The position numbers and the translations under genes are program-made. From Coriolopsis trogii (Eukaryota; Basidiomycota; Agaricomycetes; Polyporales; Polyporaceae), in the NCBI GenBank assembly GCA_020543525.1, contig JAHYIO010000039.1:1426001-1490000 (forward strand): a stretch of 64,000 bases of DNA, in the 5' to 3' direction. Below are positions 9,783-21,970 of this stretch, piece after piece. The notes under the pieces are model-generated. The model made no database searches, was not told where the DNA came from, and saw only the letters and a program-made list of their open reading frames with translations. Positions within the stretch are counted from its first letter, which is position 1. Every line of letters begins with the position of its first letter.

Positions 9783-12753
9783 TCAGCACGAATACGCCTT
9801 CCAGAGCCCCCTCGGGTTGACCCACCCGAACCCGCTGAAGTCGTGTGCGTCCGCCGCGTCAAGTCCGGCCCTCGTCCCCGTCTCCGCTCCCGTTCCCATG
9901 CCAGTCTCGGTTTGCGTATCAGAGCTGAGACCCAGCCTCCAATCCGGGACCGCGGCCGCACGCGCCGCGGCGGTGCGCACCTTGGGCGGCCGAGGGCCCG
10001 CATGGCACAGCGCGACCTTCTCAAGCCTGGCTTCGACCTGTAGAAGAGAAGGGTGCGCGGCGCGCCCGACTGCCAAACCCAAACCCAAACCCAAACCCAA
10101 AGTCAAGTCCCCGAAAGGCCATAGGGGGTGGAGGAGAAGGCTGCCGTCAGCATCGAGCAGCGACTATGATCGATGATACCAAAAGAAATCAACGAAGGCC
10201 GTTCGTCACGGCCGGCTGCAGGAATGGAACAGCGTTTCGGGTGCACAAGAGGGGCAGAAGGGGGGACGGGGATATGGGGCCATGGGGTGATGGCGGGATA
10301 TAGACCGGGGGGCGTACGCGTGCGAATGGGGAAAGGAAACTCACCAGAGAGCAGGTCCTCCGCGGGTTCGCGAAGGAGCACGTCAAAGACGTTGACGCTG
10401 GAACGGGCGCAGGAAGATGCGGGGTAAGTAGTGGTGGTGGTGCAAGCCGTAAGCCGCGCCGATACATGAAGGTGAAGAAGCAAGGATCAGAGGAGGGTTG
10501 AGCGGGCGGTACGTTGTGATATTTGGTATTGTACTCACCGGTTCTCGTCGCAGAAGTAGGTGTGACGCCGGAGGTGGCGCAGTTGGAAGCGCGACCATGG
10601 GTGCAGATCGATCAACTGCAAATGGGGGATCAGATAAGTGGTCGACGAAGAAGGCCGTGCGGTTAGCGATGTGAGCGATAGACGAGGAATATGGCAGCGG
10701 GGAAGGATCGCGCGACTCGGAGAGACTTAGTCGAGAGCGGAGAGGAAAGTGTACGTACTCCTGCAATGACGCTCTCCTCCTCGTCCTGGAGGTCGCCCTT
10801 CCACTCAAGGTATGACATGCCTTCGCACTTCCTGTCCCAGTTGGCGTAACACTCGCGCGCCTTGCCGTTACAGAACAGTACCTGTAAACCATCAAGCCTG
10901 TCAGCGCGTCCCATTCCGCCTTCATACCGGCCTCACTTCCGCTCGCGCAGCGTCGCTCATCATTCAAGCCGAACGAACGATTGAATGCACGCGCGGCGCA
11001 GACCCATGAGCACGAGCCACGTAGACAGCAGAAGATTTCGAGAATACAAGGAGTAAACAAAATAACGCGCCACTCACCGAGTTCGTCAGCAGGTCGTACA
11101 TCACGCACCCGAGCGCCCACCAGTCCACCATCTTCCCGTACCACTGTCGCCGCGCCGTCTCCCACGCGATGTACGGCACGCTCCCGACCATGTCCTGCGA
11201 GTATACTTCCCCGTCCTCGACAGGTCTGCCCCCGTTGACGACGAGCGCGGCGTTGAAATCCGCGATTCGTGCGTTTCCCTCTGGCCCGTCGAGCAGGACG
11301 TTCTCCGGCTTGATGTCGCGGTGGATGATTCCCATCCGGTGCAGTGCGTCTATGCCGAGAGCCTGGGTCGATTTACCAAATGTCCGAGGTGCCAAGTGGA
11401 ATCGGGTCGTGATACCATGTTGCGATGATTGCAAGGAACCCGCGAATGACAGCACGGGTCAGGGTGGATGGTGTGACGTTCATCGTTTGCGGACAGCGGC
11501 GCGTGTTTACGTTAGCCCTCTCTATGAAGGTGGGAAATCGGCGGAAGTATGCGACGCACCAGCTGTGCTGTCCAGCGCCGGACGAGAGCACGGTCAAGTC
11601 GCCCTTCGGGCGCCGCCCCGAGCGCGTCGAGCAGGTCGTACTGCATGAGAGGCTTTCATATGCGAACAGCACGGATCCGATAGCATGCGGACGAGTAGAT
11701 GAACAGGGTGTATATGGGCGTAGCGCGTCGGCAGGGTTCTCTCAGTATTTGGTCCGCTTCGAGAAGTTCGAGAACGCGGCCACTCACCATCACAAACAAG
11801 ACCCGCCCCTCGTCCTGTAGAATACCATGCAGCTCCATCAAATGCGCACGATCGCGAGCTGCACTCGCCGCGATGAGCTTGTAGCAGTGCGCCTCGACGA
11901 GGAGCCCATGCTTGATCCTTTCCTCTGCACTCAGCCGCGCCTTCTTGAACACCCGTGCGCACACGACGCGTCCCGAGCCCTGATCGTGCGCGACGTACGT
12001 GTCCCCGAAAGTGCCTCCGTTGAGTGTGCGCAGGAACTTGAATGGCCCGATGCGTTTCGCGTAGATTGCCGGGCCCGTCTTCACCGTGTGACCGAGGTCC
12101 ACATCCGCGAGCACGCTCGAGGTCCTCTTCGGGGCGTCGGCGTAAATCTGGTACGCGTAGGCGCCGACGCTCCCAACCGGCGGCACGGTCGCCTCAAACT
12201 GTATGCGCACCGGGGACGGGACTGGGGACGGCTGTGGGCGGGCGGTGGCTCGCGTCACTGTGACATACTCGGGGCCTCGAGGCGTCGGTATCCCCTTGCG
12301 ATCTTGGGGCAAAGGTACCGCTCCGCTGGGCGTGGTTGGCGTCGGCGGAAGGTCGAAGTGCACCCTTCGCGATGCCGTCGCAGCCGCAGCTGCGGCTGTG
12401 ATTGGGGACAAGGGTAGTCGGTGTGGCCGAGGCTGTGGTTGCTTCGAGATTGACGATGCTTCCTTTGCGGCGGGACCGGCCACTGAGCTTGCTGGAGTGA
12501 CTGTGGGCATACGTGACCTGCTGACGAGCGGTGGCGGGCGTTGCTTCTGATATTGGGGTGGAGGAGGAATCCTACGCTGTGAGGTAGACGTAGATGATGG
12601 CGCCCGAGAGGCCGTCGGACGGGCGGAGGAAGACTCCTTGGCCTTCGGTGGCGTGCTGTCTCGGTCGTCCTTCTTGGGTAAAGGTCGAGAAGAGTGAGGT
12701 GTAGATGAGGTTGAGAGTGTTTGGGAGAGCCAAGAACGCATCTTGTATAGCAT
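9783..12753 (-). CDS. Divergent serine/threonine protein kinase-like protein
   Basis: Protein kinase fold, about 627 residues, seven exons: 12753-11788, 11652-11560, 11362-11078, 10881-10759, 10615-10539, 10397-10345 and 10069-9783; all junctions are in phase. Residues 1-220 are Ser/Pro-rich and disordered. The kinase domain follows: glycine loop NGGTFGDTY, HRDIKPENVLL catalytic loop, then IADFNAAL where most kinases have DFG, GSVPYIAWE in place of the APE region, and the F-helix DWWALGCVMYDLL. The position of the ATP-anchoring lysine (A-x-K) reads CARV, so it appears to be Arg. HRD and the DFx Asp are kept. The AGC-like order of motifs is clear. Activity is uncertain because of the altered residues. 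The last exon is the least sure: it needs a 275-nt intron, and an alternative 3' end would stop near 10103. Substrate unknown. Confidence 0.82.
10078..10098 (-). repeat. (GGGTTT)n tract, potential G-quadruplex beside a splice acceptor
   Basis: On the kinase sense strand four GGG runs are separated by TTT, directly followed by TTTGGCAG, the proposed acceptor of the last exon. The repeat is telomere-like in look but is interstitial and only about four units long. Confidence 0.75.
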
Positions 12754-13749
12754 ATAGCTGCCAATGGTGACAAAAAGCGCAATGGAAACCGAAAGGACGC
12801 GGTGGGCTTTGAGAGGCTCATCTTGACTCTACTGAGGGCTTTTTGAATCCCGAGGCCACAGAGCAGGTAGGTGGCCTTGTGGGCAGTGGCGAGCAAAGCG
12901 TACATGGAAACATAGGGCTCGGACAAAGCCTCCGTTTCTACATCGGGCAGGTCGAGCCTCATGTGCACACTTGGTGGGCCACCATCCGCATAAGGAAGGA
13001 TCTTTCTGTGTAGCGACGTAAGACATGAAGATGGCGCAGTTGCACTCGGAAAAGCGAATTGTTCAAAGCTTTGTTTCAAGACCAGGGAATCCTATGCGAT
13101 GGCATGGATGGGGTCCAGGACAGAAGTGGCCGAGTCGGTGAAGATATGAGTAGAGTCGAGATTGTGAAAGCTCAAAGAAAGCACAGGGAGATGGCACTTG
13201 AATACGGTGGCCTGCAGATAGTATCCAGGAGGTGAAGGTTCCAACTACGAGGATATGCCTCGTGTCCGCCATGTTGCATCACCGGTGCCTCCTGGCAAGT
13301 GGCTTTAGCCCGCACGCCTCGTGTAATGACAGTCCATTAGCCGGATATGCATATACCTATGTGATGTGAATTCAGCCATGCGTCAAGAGAAAGGCAGTTC
13401 TGAATCGAGTGCCATCGACATACTCACAGGTCCGCCGAGTCTCCTCGATCGCGTTGAACATACTCAAAGCTGTGCACACCGCTTTTCCGCCGTTGAATTC
13501 GTCAGACTTTGGGCTTGAGTGCATGAAAACTTGACAAGATAGGTACCAGTATACATGGTAGCCGATCACAGTGGTGGTACATGGCGGAAAGAGCTTGAAG
13601 TCGCACGAAGCGCTCGCGCTATGCACGTCGACTCTCGGAATCACCTCGGAGGCGCGTCGCGACGCGTTCCAATAAGGCACGTGCGCCCCGCGGTGGCTGA
13701 ACGATTTCTGCAACATCGAGTCAGCCTCAACTCCCCAACTCTCACCACG
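12754..13749. other. Divergent promoter region between kinase and threonine synthase
   Basis: The two genes start back to back, so this kilobase should carry both promoters. A minus-strand open frame (about 13079 to 12800) runs towards the kinase start, but it has no recognisable domain and I could not splice it to the kinase with confidence. Confidence 0.45.
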
Positions 13750-16081
13750 ATGAAGTACTTCTCGACGCGCGGCGCAGACCAGCTCTTGTCATTTGAAGAG
13801 GTCACTCTTTTCCTCACAACACTCTCGTCGCGATTCTGAACGGCACATCCAGACAGTCCTCGCTGGGCTTGCACCCGACGGTGGTCTCTACATTCCGGAG
13901 CACATCCCTTCCCTACCCTCCGATTGGCAAACGGCATGGAAAGACTACTCCTTTGTTGACCTCTCTGTTGAGATTCTGTCTCTATATGTTTCGGAAGACG
14001 AGATCTCAAAGGCTGAGCTACGTACTCTCGTCGAAAAGTCCTACAGCACCTTCCGGCATCCAGATATCACTCCGCTCAAGAAGCTCACGGAGACCACCTA
14101 CATTCTCGAATTATTCCACGGACCCACCTTCGCATTCAAGGATGTTGCGCTACAGTTACTAGGCAACCTCTTCGAGTTCTTCCTGAAGAGGAGGAACGAG
14201 CGCAAGGCGCCGAACGAGAAACCGGAGAAGCTGACGGTAGTAGGAGCCACTAGCGGAGATACAGGAAGGTGAGTTCCTGTCAGAAGTCATCGTCAGCCGC
14301 TTCCTTGCCTCTCTACGTTGTTTATTCTTCCTCTGCTTCTCCTGTGGACATCGGAGGTGTTGCTGTTTCATGGCCCCGTCCCACATGTGTGTGAACTCTC
14401 CGCGTGACTGGCGTGGTAGCGTGCATACGTGTGGTCTGCGCTTCGTTGCCCGTGGCCGTCGCCGTGACTCAGCATGACGAAACCAGCATTGCGAGCGTGT
14501 AGAGTCGCTCTTTGATACTCTGGACATGGGTGCAACAGTGCGGTTGCACGCCCGACGGTGTCCGACCCGAACTCAGTATACGGCGACGATTCGATGGGCA
14601 TCGCCCATGAGAAATCCTCCCTGTGTATGTGAACTACCACGTGTGCCTCGCGCGCGAAGTAGTGCGCATATATGAAGCCCATGATGCGAACTCCTTCGGC
14701 ATTTTTTGCGAATCCGCGCGTGCATAACACTTGATTGGGAGACTCACTGGCATCTTCAGTGCCGCCATCTACGGTCTCCGCAACAAAGCGAACGTCTCGA
14801 TTTTCATCCTTCACCCGAAAGGACGGGTTTCTCCTATTCAGGAGGTACAGATGACGACAGTAACCGACCCGAATGTCCATAATCTTGCGGTACAAGGCAC
14901 TTTTGACGATTGCCAGGTACGCAGCACACGGTCTGTTGATTCCGTCCATAGCATCTCTTCACACCTGTATGTCCGTCCAGGATATCGTCAAGTCCCTGTT
15001 CGCTGATCGGGAATTCAACGCGACCCACCGGCTGGGTGCTGTGAACTCGATCAACTGGGCGCGCATTCTCGCTCAGACAGTCTACTACTTCCTCTCGTAC
15101 TTCCACCTCCGTCGCCAGGTACCGGGCCCCGACGTCGAGATCCAGTATGTTGTCCCCACGGGCAACTTCGGCGACATCCTCGCGGGCTACTACGCGAAGC
15201 GCATGGGCCTTCCCATGGGCCGGCTCGGCGTTGCGACGAACGCGAACGACATCCTGGCCCGGTTCTGGAAGAGCGGAGCATATGAGAAAATCGACTCGTC
15301 CGCGGCCCCTGGACAGAGTGAACCTGCGAGCGGCGCATCGGACGGGAAGCAGGCGTCGGATGCCAGCGGTGTTAAGGAGACGCTCAGTCCTGCCATGGAC
15401 ATCCTTGTCTCGAGCAACTTCGAAAGATTACTGTGGTACCTGGCATTCGAGAGCATCGAGGGCGCGGATCCAGCGGAGAAGAGCAGGAAAGCGGGTGCGA
15501 CCATAGCCGAGTGGATGGGTAAGGTCAAGAGTGATGGGAGGGTGCAGGTTCCCGTCGCTGCGCTGGAGCTGGCCCGGAGGGACTTCTTCGCGGAGAGGGT
15601 CTCGGACAAGGAGGTATGTCCACACTGACGTCATTAGGCTCGTACGATCTTATTGACAATGCATGTCACAGACACTCGACACGATCAAGTATTACTTCGA
15701 GTCGGAGATGCACTATATCGCGGATCCGCACACCGCTGTTGGACTCTGTGCCGCGCGCCGGGTCGCATCTCAAAAGTAAGTATTATATCCTCAATACGCG
15801 GTATCCGCGTGTGTTAAACTGAATCTCGTAGCTCGCCGTCTGTCAGGCAAATCGTGCTCTCAACCGCACACCCCGCGAAGTTCTCCGAAGCAGTCACTCG
15901 CGCTTTGCAAGGATCTCCTTCGTTCGACTTTGAGCGTGACGTGCTCCCGCCCGAGTTCGAGGGTCTCCTTGAGCGCGAGCGTCGAGTCATCGACGTCGAA
16001 GCCGCTCAGGTTGATCTGGTGAAGAAGGTCATCGAAAAGTATGCGCTCCCGGCTGTGGGCCAGGTTGGTGCGAGTGTGTAG
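13750..16081 (+). CDS. THR4: Threonine synthase
   Basis: PLP enzyme that converts O-phosphohomoserine to threonine, the last step of threonine synthesis, in the cytosol. Six exons (13750-13800, 13853-14268, 14760-14916, 14981-15613, 15672-15775, 15832-16081) give 536 residues, the usual length for the fungal enzyme. The start MKYFSTRGADQLLSFEE and the following LAGLAPDGGLYIP are typical. The PLP lysine sits in GPTFAFKDVALQ; GATSGDTG and PTGNFGDILAGYYAKRMGLP are the phosphate- and cofactor-binding segments. The first donor is a weak GTCACT and the second intron is 491 nt, far longer than its neighbours; phase is preserved at both. It is divergently arranged with the kinase gene. Assignment is very secure. 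Confidence 0.97.
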
Positions 16082-16774
16082 ACATCCGCTGTTGAGGATG
16101 AGAGAAGAAACCAAATCGTGTACTCTCGTATCACTAAAGAAATTCTTTCTAGCTTTATGGTACCCGAGGGTCTGCCGACTCCTCCGCGACCTCTCTTGTC
16201 ACCATGCTGTGTTGCAGTATTATTGTTTGGGCATCGCCCCCGCCCACACAGTCTATGCGCTGACTCGGATTACCAGGTTGATACATCGCGAGGCCGCAGA
16301 GGCTGAGTCTCAGGTTCATCAGCCCATATGGATGTCCCATCCATGCGGTTGCGACCGCAACACTGACACGTTGCTCTTTCGTCTGCTCGGGGATTCGGAC
16401 TCGCACTCGGCGTTGGTCAGGTTGAGCGTCACAATATTGTCGCTGGCTTGACATCGACGTTCGGTCCCCTTGAGCGCGCTCCGAGCAACGTAGAATATAT
16501 TGAAATGGTCCTTACAAACCTCACGCAAGGGGGACCAGGCTGACAGGTGGACTCCACAAGGACTTCGGCCTCACAACTCGAGGCATGCATGGCCCCGACG
16601 CTCACTGGGTCTGCACTCATATCGTCTGAACCACCCTGGTTGGAAGGACAAAAACAAACATGAAGGGGCCGCCCAGGACGTGCTAGGTACAAAAGCTTCA
16701 CTGTTCCTCCGTTCCCTCAGCACTCAGCACTCACAACCCTCATTCTCACTCACCTCTCATCGACTTACATCGAG
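16082..16774. other. Intergenic, no gene seen
   Basis: Stretch between threonine synthase and the small secreted protein gene. The last 100 nt before 16775 are C/T-rich (CTCAGCACTCAGCACTCACAAC), typical of a fungal 5' leader. Confidence 0.5.
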
Positions 16775-17326
16775 ATGCAGTTCACCGCCGCCATCGTTCT
16801 CGCCTCAATCTCGGCTGCGGCCGCCCTCGCCTCGCCCGCTCTTGACATGCGTGCCGCCCCGCCCAACATCGGATTCGGCCAGCAGCTCCAGAACACCGAC
16901 CAGGCCAACCATTGGGTCACCTGGTGAGTGTTCGCCTAGTATTCATTGCTTCCACCGATTACTATGTTCGGCGTCGAGGATGGCGACCTCATACCTCGGG
17001 GTCATCCACCTCACGCTCACGAGGCTCCTGTTTCTGCTACGCAACGGCAATGGCTGACTGCTCTCTCTCGTTCACGCAGGATCGACGGCGAGTCGGCGTG
17101 CCCGAACACGCGCCTGCTCGGGCCGCTCGTGAACAGCCCGTGCGGGCAGACGTTCAGCTTCAACGGGTTCACGTTCCAGCTCGGAGACTGCGGGAGCGAC
17201 AACTTCCCGCGCTCGCTGCTCGACGGGAACGGCGGCTTCATCCGCTCATGCGAGTCGCACACCCCCAAGATCACCTGTCACGGCGACGAGCACGACATCA
17301 TCCAGCACGGCCGCTGCAACGCCTGA
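16775..17326 (+). CDS. Small secreted cysteine-containing protein
   Basis: Predicted secreted protein of 131 residues, two exons: 16775-16923 and 17080-17326, split at a Trp codon. The first 20 or so residues (MQFTAAIVLASISAAAALAS) form a clear signal peptide. The mature part has six Cys (ACPN, SPCG, GDCG, RSCE, ITCH, GRCN), a pattern that allows three disulfides, and no transmembrane segment. No known domain was recognised. Small secreted proteins of this kind are common in basidiomycete secretomes and some act at the fungal surface or on hosts; nothing here shows which. The 156-nt intron is longer than average. It is a single gene, not part of a visible array. Confidence 0.8.
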
Positions 17327-18266
17327 GCGGACGGTGGCGTAAACGCCGTCTATGGCCCTCATGTCTCGCTGTCTGCGAATGGCATTGTTTCCTGCCCAGG
17401 TAGAATTCAAGGAGGTTCGTGGACGCGAGGCTTTCGGTCGGACTCGTCATGCATTCGCGGCTTGTAGCTCAGAGGAGATCGAATGTACACAGGGTCTAGT
17501 ATAGTTAGACCGACTGTACCATTCCTACACAGGGTTCGTTTGAATCGAGATGGATCCTACAGCCCACATGCAGGTAGCTGCAGCCAGCTGCAGCATGCTT
17601 TTCCATTCGGCGGCCGTACAAAAGTGCTTTGACGCGGATCGCGCATTGTCTTACTACGTAACACTTATATGAATGGTCGCAATCTAACGTCTTTGTCTTT
17701 CATCGTTCTACTACGACTATGGCACTTGTGTCGATCGCAGCTGGACGAAGGCAGGAAGACGAGTTTTCTACTCGGTCGTCAGGTTTTTGCACCTGCGGGT
17801 CCGAATGGATATGAAGAGGGCGTGTGAGACACGACGTGAACGCATTGAGCTGAGTGCGGACCCGTGGACGACTGGGTTGACAACGACAACATTAAGCGCC
17901 CTTCGGACTGAAGCCGGGTTGGCAGTTCAACATCGCCGACGTCTTGCTCCACGACGACAACGTCGACGGTGCACCTCCATCTCCTCATCCTGTCCCAGTC
18001 ACCTGTTCTTCCCCCTCGCGATCCTCTCTGTTGACCCTCTGTCTGTTTCTCTGCGATCCCATATCTAGACAGGTCTCCATCTCAAAGCGACCTTGTGCTG
18101 AAGTCGGGGAATCAACGTTCATCTCTATCTATCCTTTGATCCCTCCAATCCAAACACGCCTTTGCAAGCGACCGAAGACACGACACACGCGCGCATTACG
18201 CACCAGTGACATCTAATCTCCCGGCCAACGGCACTTCTCCAGACACGACCACATTCATACTACCTT
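17327..18266. other. Intergenic, no gene seen
   Basis: Downstream flank of the small secreted protein and upstream region of the F-box/WD40 gene. The last 300 nt are C/T-rich and lack open frames with coding character. Confidence 0.5.
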
Positions 18267-20682
18267 ATGGCCGCTCAGCTCATCGACGCACAAATACCCT
18301 TTCCAACCTATCATGACGTCGACCACGCTGAAGAGGAAGAATACAACCCCTACGAGGCCTCCTACGAGGCTGCTTACGAGCCCGAAGAACAGCCCACCCC
18401 GAGATTCAGCCACTTGCTGACGTCGGTCCTGGGCTCGCCATTCCTGACGACCTCGGACCTTCCAGGCGACTCCGACACAGCCTATGCGCCCAGCATTCCT
18501 ATGAACTCTATGGAACTCGACGATGACGAGGAGGTTGACGGGGCGTTTGCCTCCGTACCCCGCTCATTCACCGTCACCCGGCCGACGTCACCCACCCCAA
18601 GCTTCCGCACAGACACGTTCTCCATCGTGAATTGGAACCCAGAGATGTACAACTTGGTTCTCCCGGGGAACGAAGATGGCCCCCCTCGATGCTCGATGGC
18701 CTTTCTCCAGGCTGGGCGGCGCACAGTCTCGGGCTACCCAAGCAGTCTCAGCCACTGGGGCTCACGCAGCTCGAGCTCAACTCCTTTCCCTTCTCCAATC
18801 AAGGCTTCGCGGAGCTTGACGATTGGGATGGGCTTCTTGCCGAAGATATGGGATGCGTTGCGGGAGGGGTCACCTGGTAAGCGCAGTCGTCGTCGTCCTG
18901 GGATTCCGTCGTGGCGCGACAATGGCATGGAGTTGGAGTACCATTCGGACGGGTTTGTCGACTACACGAACATGACCCCGCTCGACGGGGAGGAGGGCGA
19001 GCTCATTGACGACGAGGCATGCTTCATCGACGTCCGTGCCATCACGGGGATGGATATCGTCTCTCACTTGCCCCTCGAACTGGCACTATATCTACTGTCC
19101 TTCCTCGATCTACCTTCGATTCTGGCGTGTCTACGAGTTTGCAGGTATGTCCACAGTTGGTTAACAATCATGGCACCACCGGCTCACGCGCTACAGGAAT
19201 TGGAATCAATTGGCACGCGACAACTCCATATGGCGCATCCTCTTCTCCCTCAGGGAAAACGATGGTTGGCGTGTTGATCTGCGCAGAGCGAACCGCGACC
19301 ATTCACCACATCTGAGGGTGCCCCTCGCGATGGTCCCTGCGCCGCTTGAGATCAACTGGTACGATCTCTACAGGAATCGACAGGAACTCGATCGCCGGTG
19401 GTCCAACTACCCGAGCGCGGGCTTGAGCGCGGATCTGAGCGATGACGCCGTATTGGAGGAGAAGGAGGTGACTAAGGCTTGGGAGCCGAAGGTGATGCGG
19501 ATTAGTGGCCACAGCGACAGGTGAGCCAGGACGCTTGTTCTCAGCAGACTTGATTTGACGTAGTGGTGCATAGTGTCTACTGTCTCGAGTTCGACTCGTC
19601 GAGGATTATCACCGGCTCACGGGACAGGACGATCAAGGTCTGGAGTCTGAAGACCGGCAAGTGTCTCGCTACGTTCGCCGGACACCGCGGTAGTGTCCTG
19701 TGTCTCAAGTTCGACCGTGACTGGGACATTTTGGACGACGATGCTCTGGAGGTTGATTGTACGGCACCGCGCAAGGGCTTCATGGTCAGCGGATCGAGCG
19801 ACTGTACGGTGTGTGTTTGGGATCTGTACGCCCACCATGTTCCCGGCGAGGAGCCCAAGATCACCGCCGAGGTCAAGACCGTCCTGAGGGCGCATGGTGG
19901 AGGTGTGCTGGACCTGCGGATAGACTCGCGCTGGATCGTAAGCTGGTACGTGTGCACAACCTCCCCCCTTATAGGGCCGTAACCTGATAGTCTGTGCTGT
20001 GAATAGTTCGAAGGACGCACTGATCCGCGTCTGGGACCGGAGAACGCTCGAGTTACACTGCACGCTGCGTGGGCACGAGGGCCCCGTGAACGCTGTTGGG
20101 CTACAGGACAACAGGGTCGTGAGCGCGAGCGGGGACGGGAAGATGATCTTGTGGGACGTCGCGAGCGGCGAGCGTGTGCGGACGTTCGACGGCCATGAGC
20201 GGGGTCTGGCCTGCATAGAGTTCAAGGTACGTGTGCCCTCGCAACTTCTACTATCCGAAGCTTACAGGCTGACGTCGCGATGCGCGCAGGACGACGTGAT
20301 CGTGTCGGGCTCGAACGACTGCAAGATCAAGGTCTGGGATGCGAACACGGGCGCATGTGTGCGGACGTTGACCGGGCACGACTACCTCGTCCGCGCGCTG
20401 TCGTTTGACCCGCGGAGCGGGAGGCTCGTGAGCGGGAGCTACGACAAGACGGTGAAGGTGTGGGACCTGCACTCGGGCAAGATGGTGCGCGAGTTCCGCG
20501 GGTGCCATGCGAGCCACATCTTCGACGTCAAGTTTGACCACTGTCGGATCGTGAGGTGCGTTGTCATACAGCTTTTTAGAGTGTGGAGGGGCTCATATTG
20601 GGTTCGGTCCAGCACGTCGCATGACAGGAAGATTGTCGTGCTTGATTTCTCCGAGGGCTTGGACACGACGCTGTTCGTGTGA
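18267..20682 (+). CDS. F-box and WD40 repeat protein (SCF substrate receptor)
   Basis: Predicted substrate-recognition subunit of an SCF ubiquitin ligase, 709 residues. Exons: 18267-19144, 19197-19520, 19574-19945, 20007-20226, 20290-20555 and 20613-20682. Residues 1-260 are acidic and disordered. The F-box follows (ISHLPLELALYLLSFLDLPSILACLRVCRNWNQL, in two adjoining parts across the first splice), which would bind Skp1. Then come at least six WD40 repeats forming a propeller (for example GSRDRTIKVW, GSSDCTVCVWD, SKDALIRVWD, SGDGKMILWD, GSNDCKIKVWD, GSYDKTVKVWD). The arrangement matches the Met30/Cdc4/beta-TrCP class. Acceptor 19573 was chosen because the nearer one at 19563 brings in a stop. 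The target protein cannot be inferred. Confidence 0.93.
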
Positions 20683-21970
20683 GCTCGGAGTTTGACTTCA
20701 CCTTGGGCAATGGCCTATCACACGCTCAAGCCCTCCGGTGGCCTTTCTCGGTTTATAGCGTATCACGGACCTAATCAACCCTCACATTCCTTTCTGCGCC
20801 TATGCCTTTGTTGTGAATTCTTCCGTTCTTCGTCCTCGTGTCTTGTCGTTTTCGTTTCTGTTTGATCTGTACATGTCTTATTGTCTCTATATCTCCCATC
20901 CTTCATCTCTCTTTTTGGATACATCATCTGCCCGCAACCGCACACGATACCCCCCGCATCATCCGTTCTCGCGTCTCAAGGCCCATGATATTTATCTACA
21001 TACGAACGCCCTCGCGCGGAAGTCTAGGACATGTTGTTTGTAGGCTTCGTTCATCTCCTGTACTATCACCGAACGACCACCTTTGTTGCGCGCCACCCCT
21101 GAGTATTGTACCAATATACGAATCCTGGAAGCCATCCTGGCCGCCGCCGCCTTGGTCCCTCTTGCGGACGTCTGGGTCTCCTGTCTTGCGCGCGGCCGCC
21201 AAGCGGTCTAGTGCACGGTGGCATCGACAGGGAGGCACTAAAGGTCGTCTGCTGATGCAAATGTGGGGTATGTATGTAGTACTAGTGGTCGAGTTGATCG
21301 ATCATGTGCGGGGAAGGGCGTGCCTTGCGGGGACGAGCTACGTGTGTACTTCCTCGAATACCTCTGAGTTTGGCCAGCTCGCTCTCGCGAATCCAAACTG
21401 CTGTGGATTTCGCTCGGGGCAGTCTGGTCAGGTTGAGTATTTTGGGGAGCAGTCCGACGCCGTTGTCGACGTCCGTTTCGGCCGAACCTCGTTCTCGCGC
21501 TCTTCCTCGCAAACCGCCACAATCTTGTTCCGTGCTTCCTGCAGTACTTACTCCTCCAGAAGGGGAACGACGATTATCCGACGCGACCTTCTCTGGTGTC
21601 AGTCCAAGATGCATACGCACAAGTAGTACGGCGACGCGCGCGTCCGCGTAGGTTCTGCCTGAAGTAGCCGTGCAAATCCGTTGATTCGTAGGACGCGCCG
21701 CACGCCGAGGCTGCGCGCGACGTGGATGACCTCTCCACATTAGCGTGTCTCGGATCACATGAGAGCTCGCGTTGGGAGCGTGAGAGGCGGGACGACGCTC
21801 CCTGTGCCCGAACGTATATATACGACAAGTGCGAGTGTTAGCGGCCGACCCGCTTGGCCCCAGCCTCCGAGTCCCCCTGACCTCCTCTTGCTCTTGCTCC
21901 TCGTGCACTGACCCCGAGTTTCTCTGTAGAGCGATACGCCTCCATCTATCTTACGGGCGACATAGACAGC
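20683..21970. other. Intergenic, no gene seen
   Basis: A 1.3 kb gap. A long minus-strand open frame (21908-21282) lacks splice logic and recognisable motifs and is treated as chance. The C/T-rich end just before 21971 looks like the leader of the acyl-CoA synthetase gene. Confidence 0.5.

Noticed and set aside
9420..10043. Plus-strand 207-codon frame opposite the last kinase exon
   Set aside because: Low-complexity antisense shadow with no conserved features.
10078..10098. Telomere or subtelomere signal
   Set aside because: Only about four hexamer units, internal to a gene, with housekeeping genes on both sides.
12255..13079. Minus-strand frame upstream of and overlapping the kinase N-terminus
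   Set aside because: It overlaps the kinase exon in another frame, and its upstream part could not be spliced to the kinase with support.
14368..14949. 193-codon minus-strand frame inside threonine synthase
   Set aside because: It mostly covers the long intron and runs antisense into an exon; no domain was recognised.
19563..19573. Acceptor at 19563 for exon 3 of the F-box/WD40 gene
   Set aside because: It produces a stop three codons later; the acceptor ten bases on gives the conserved GHSDSVYCLEF.
21282..21908. 208-codon minus-strand frame before the acyl-CoA synthetase
   Set aside because: Arg-rich composition typical of a chance frame in GC-rich DNA, with no motif and no splice sites.
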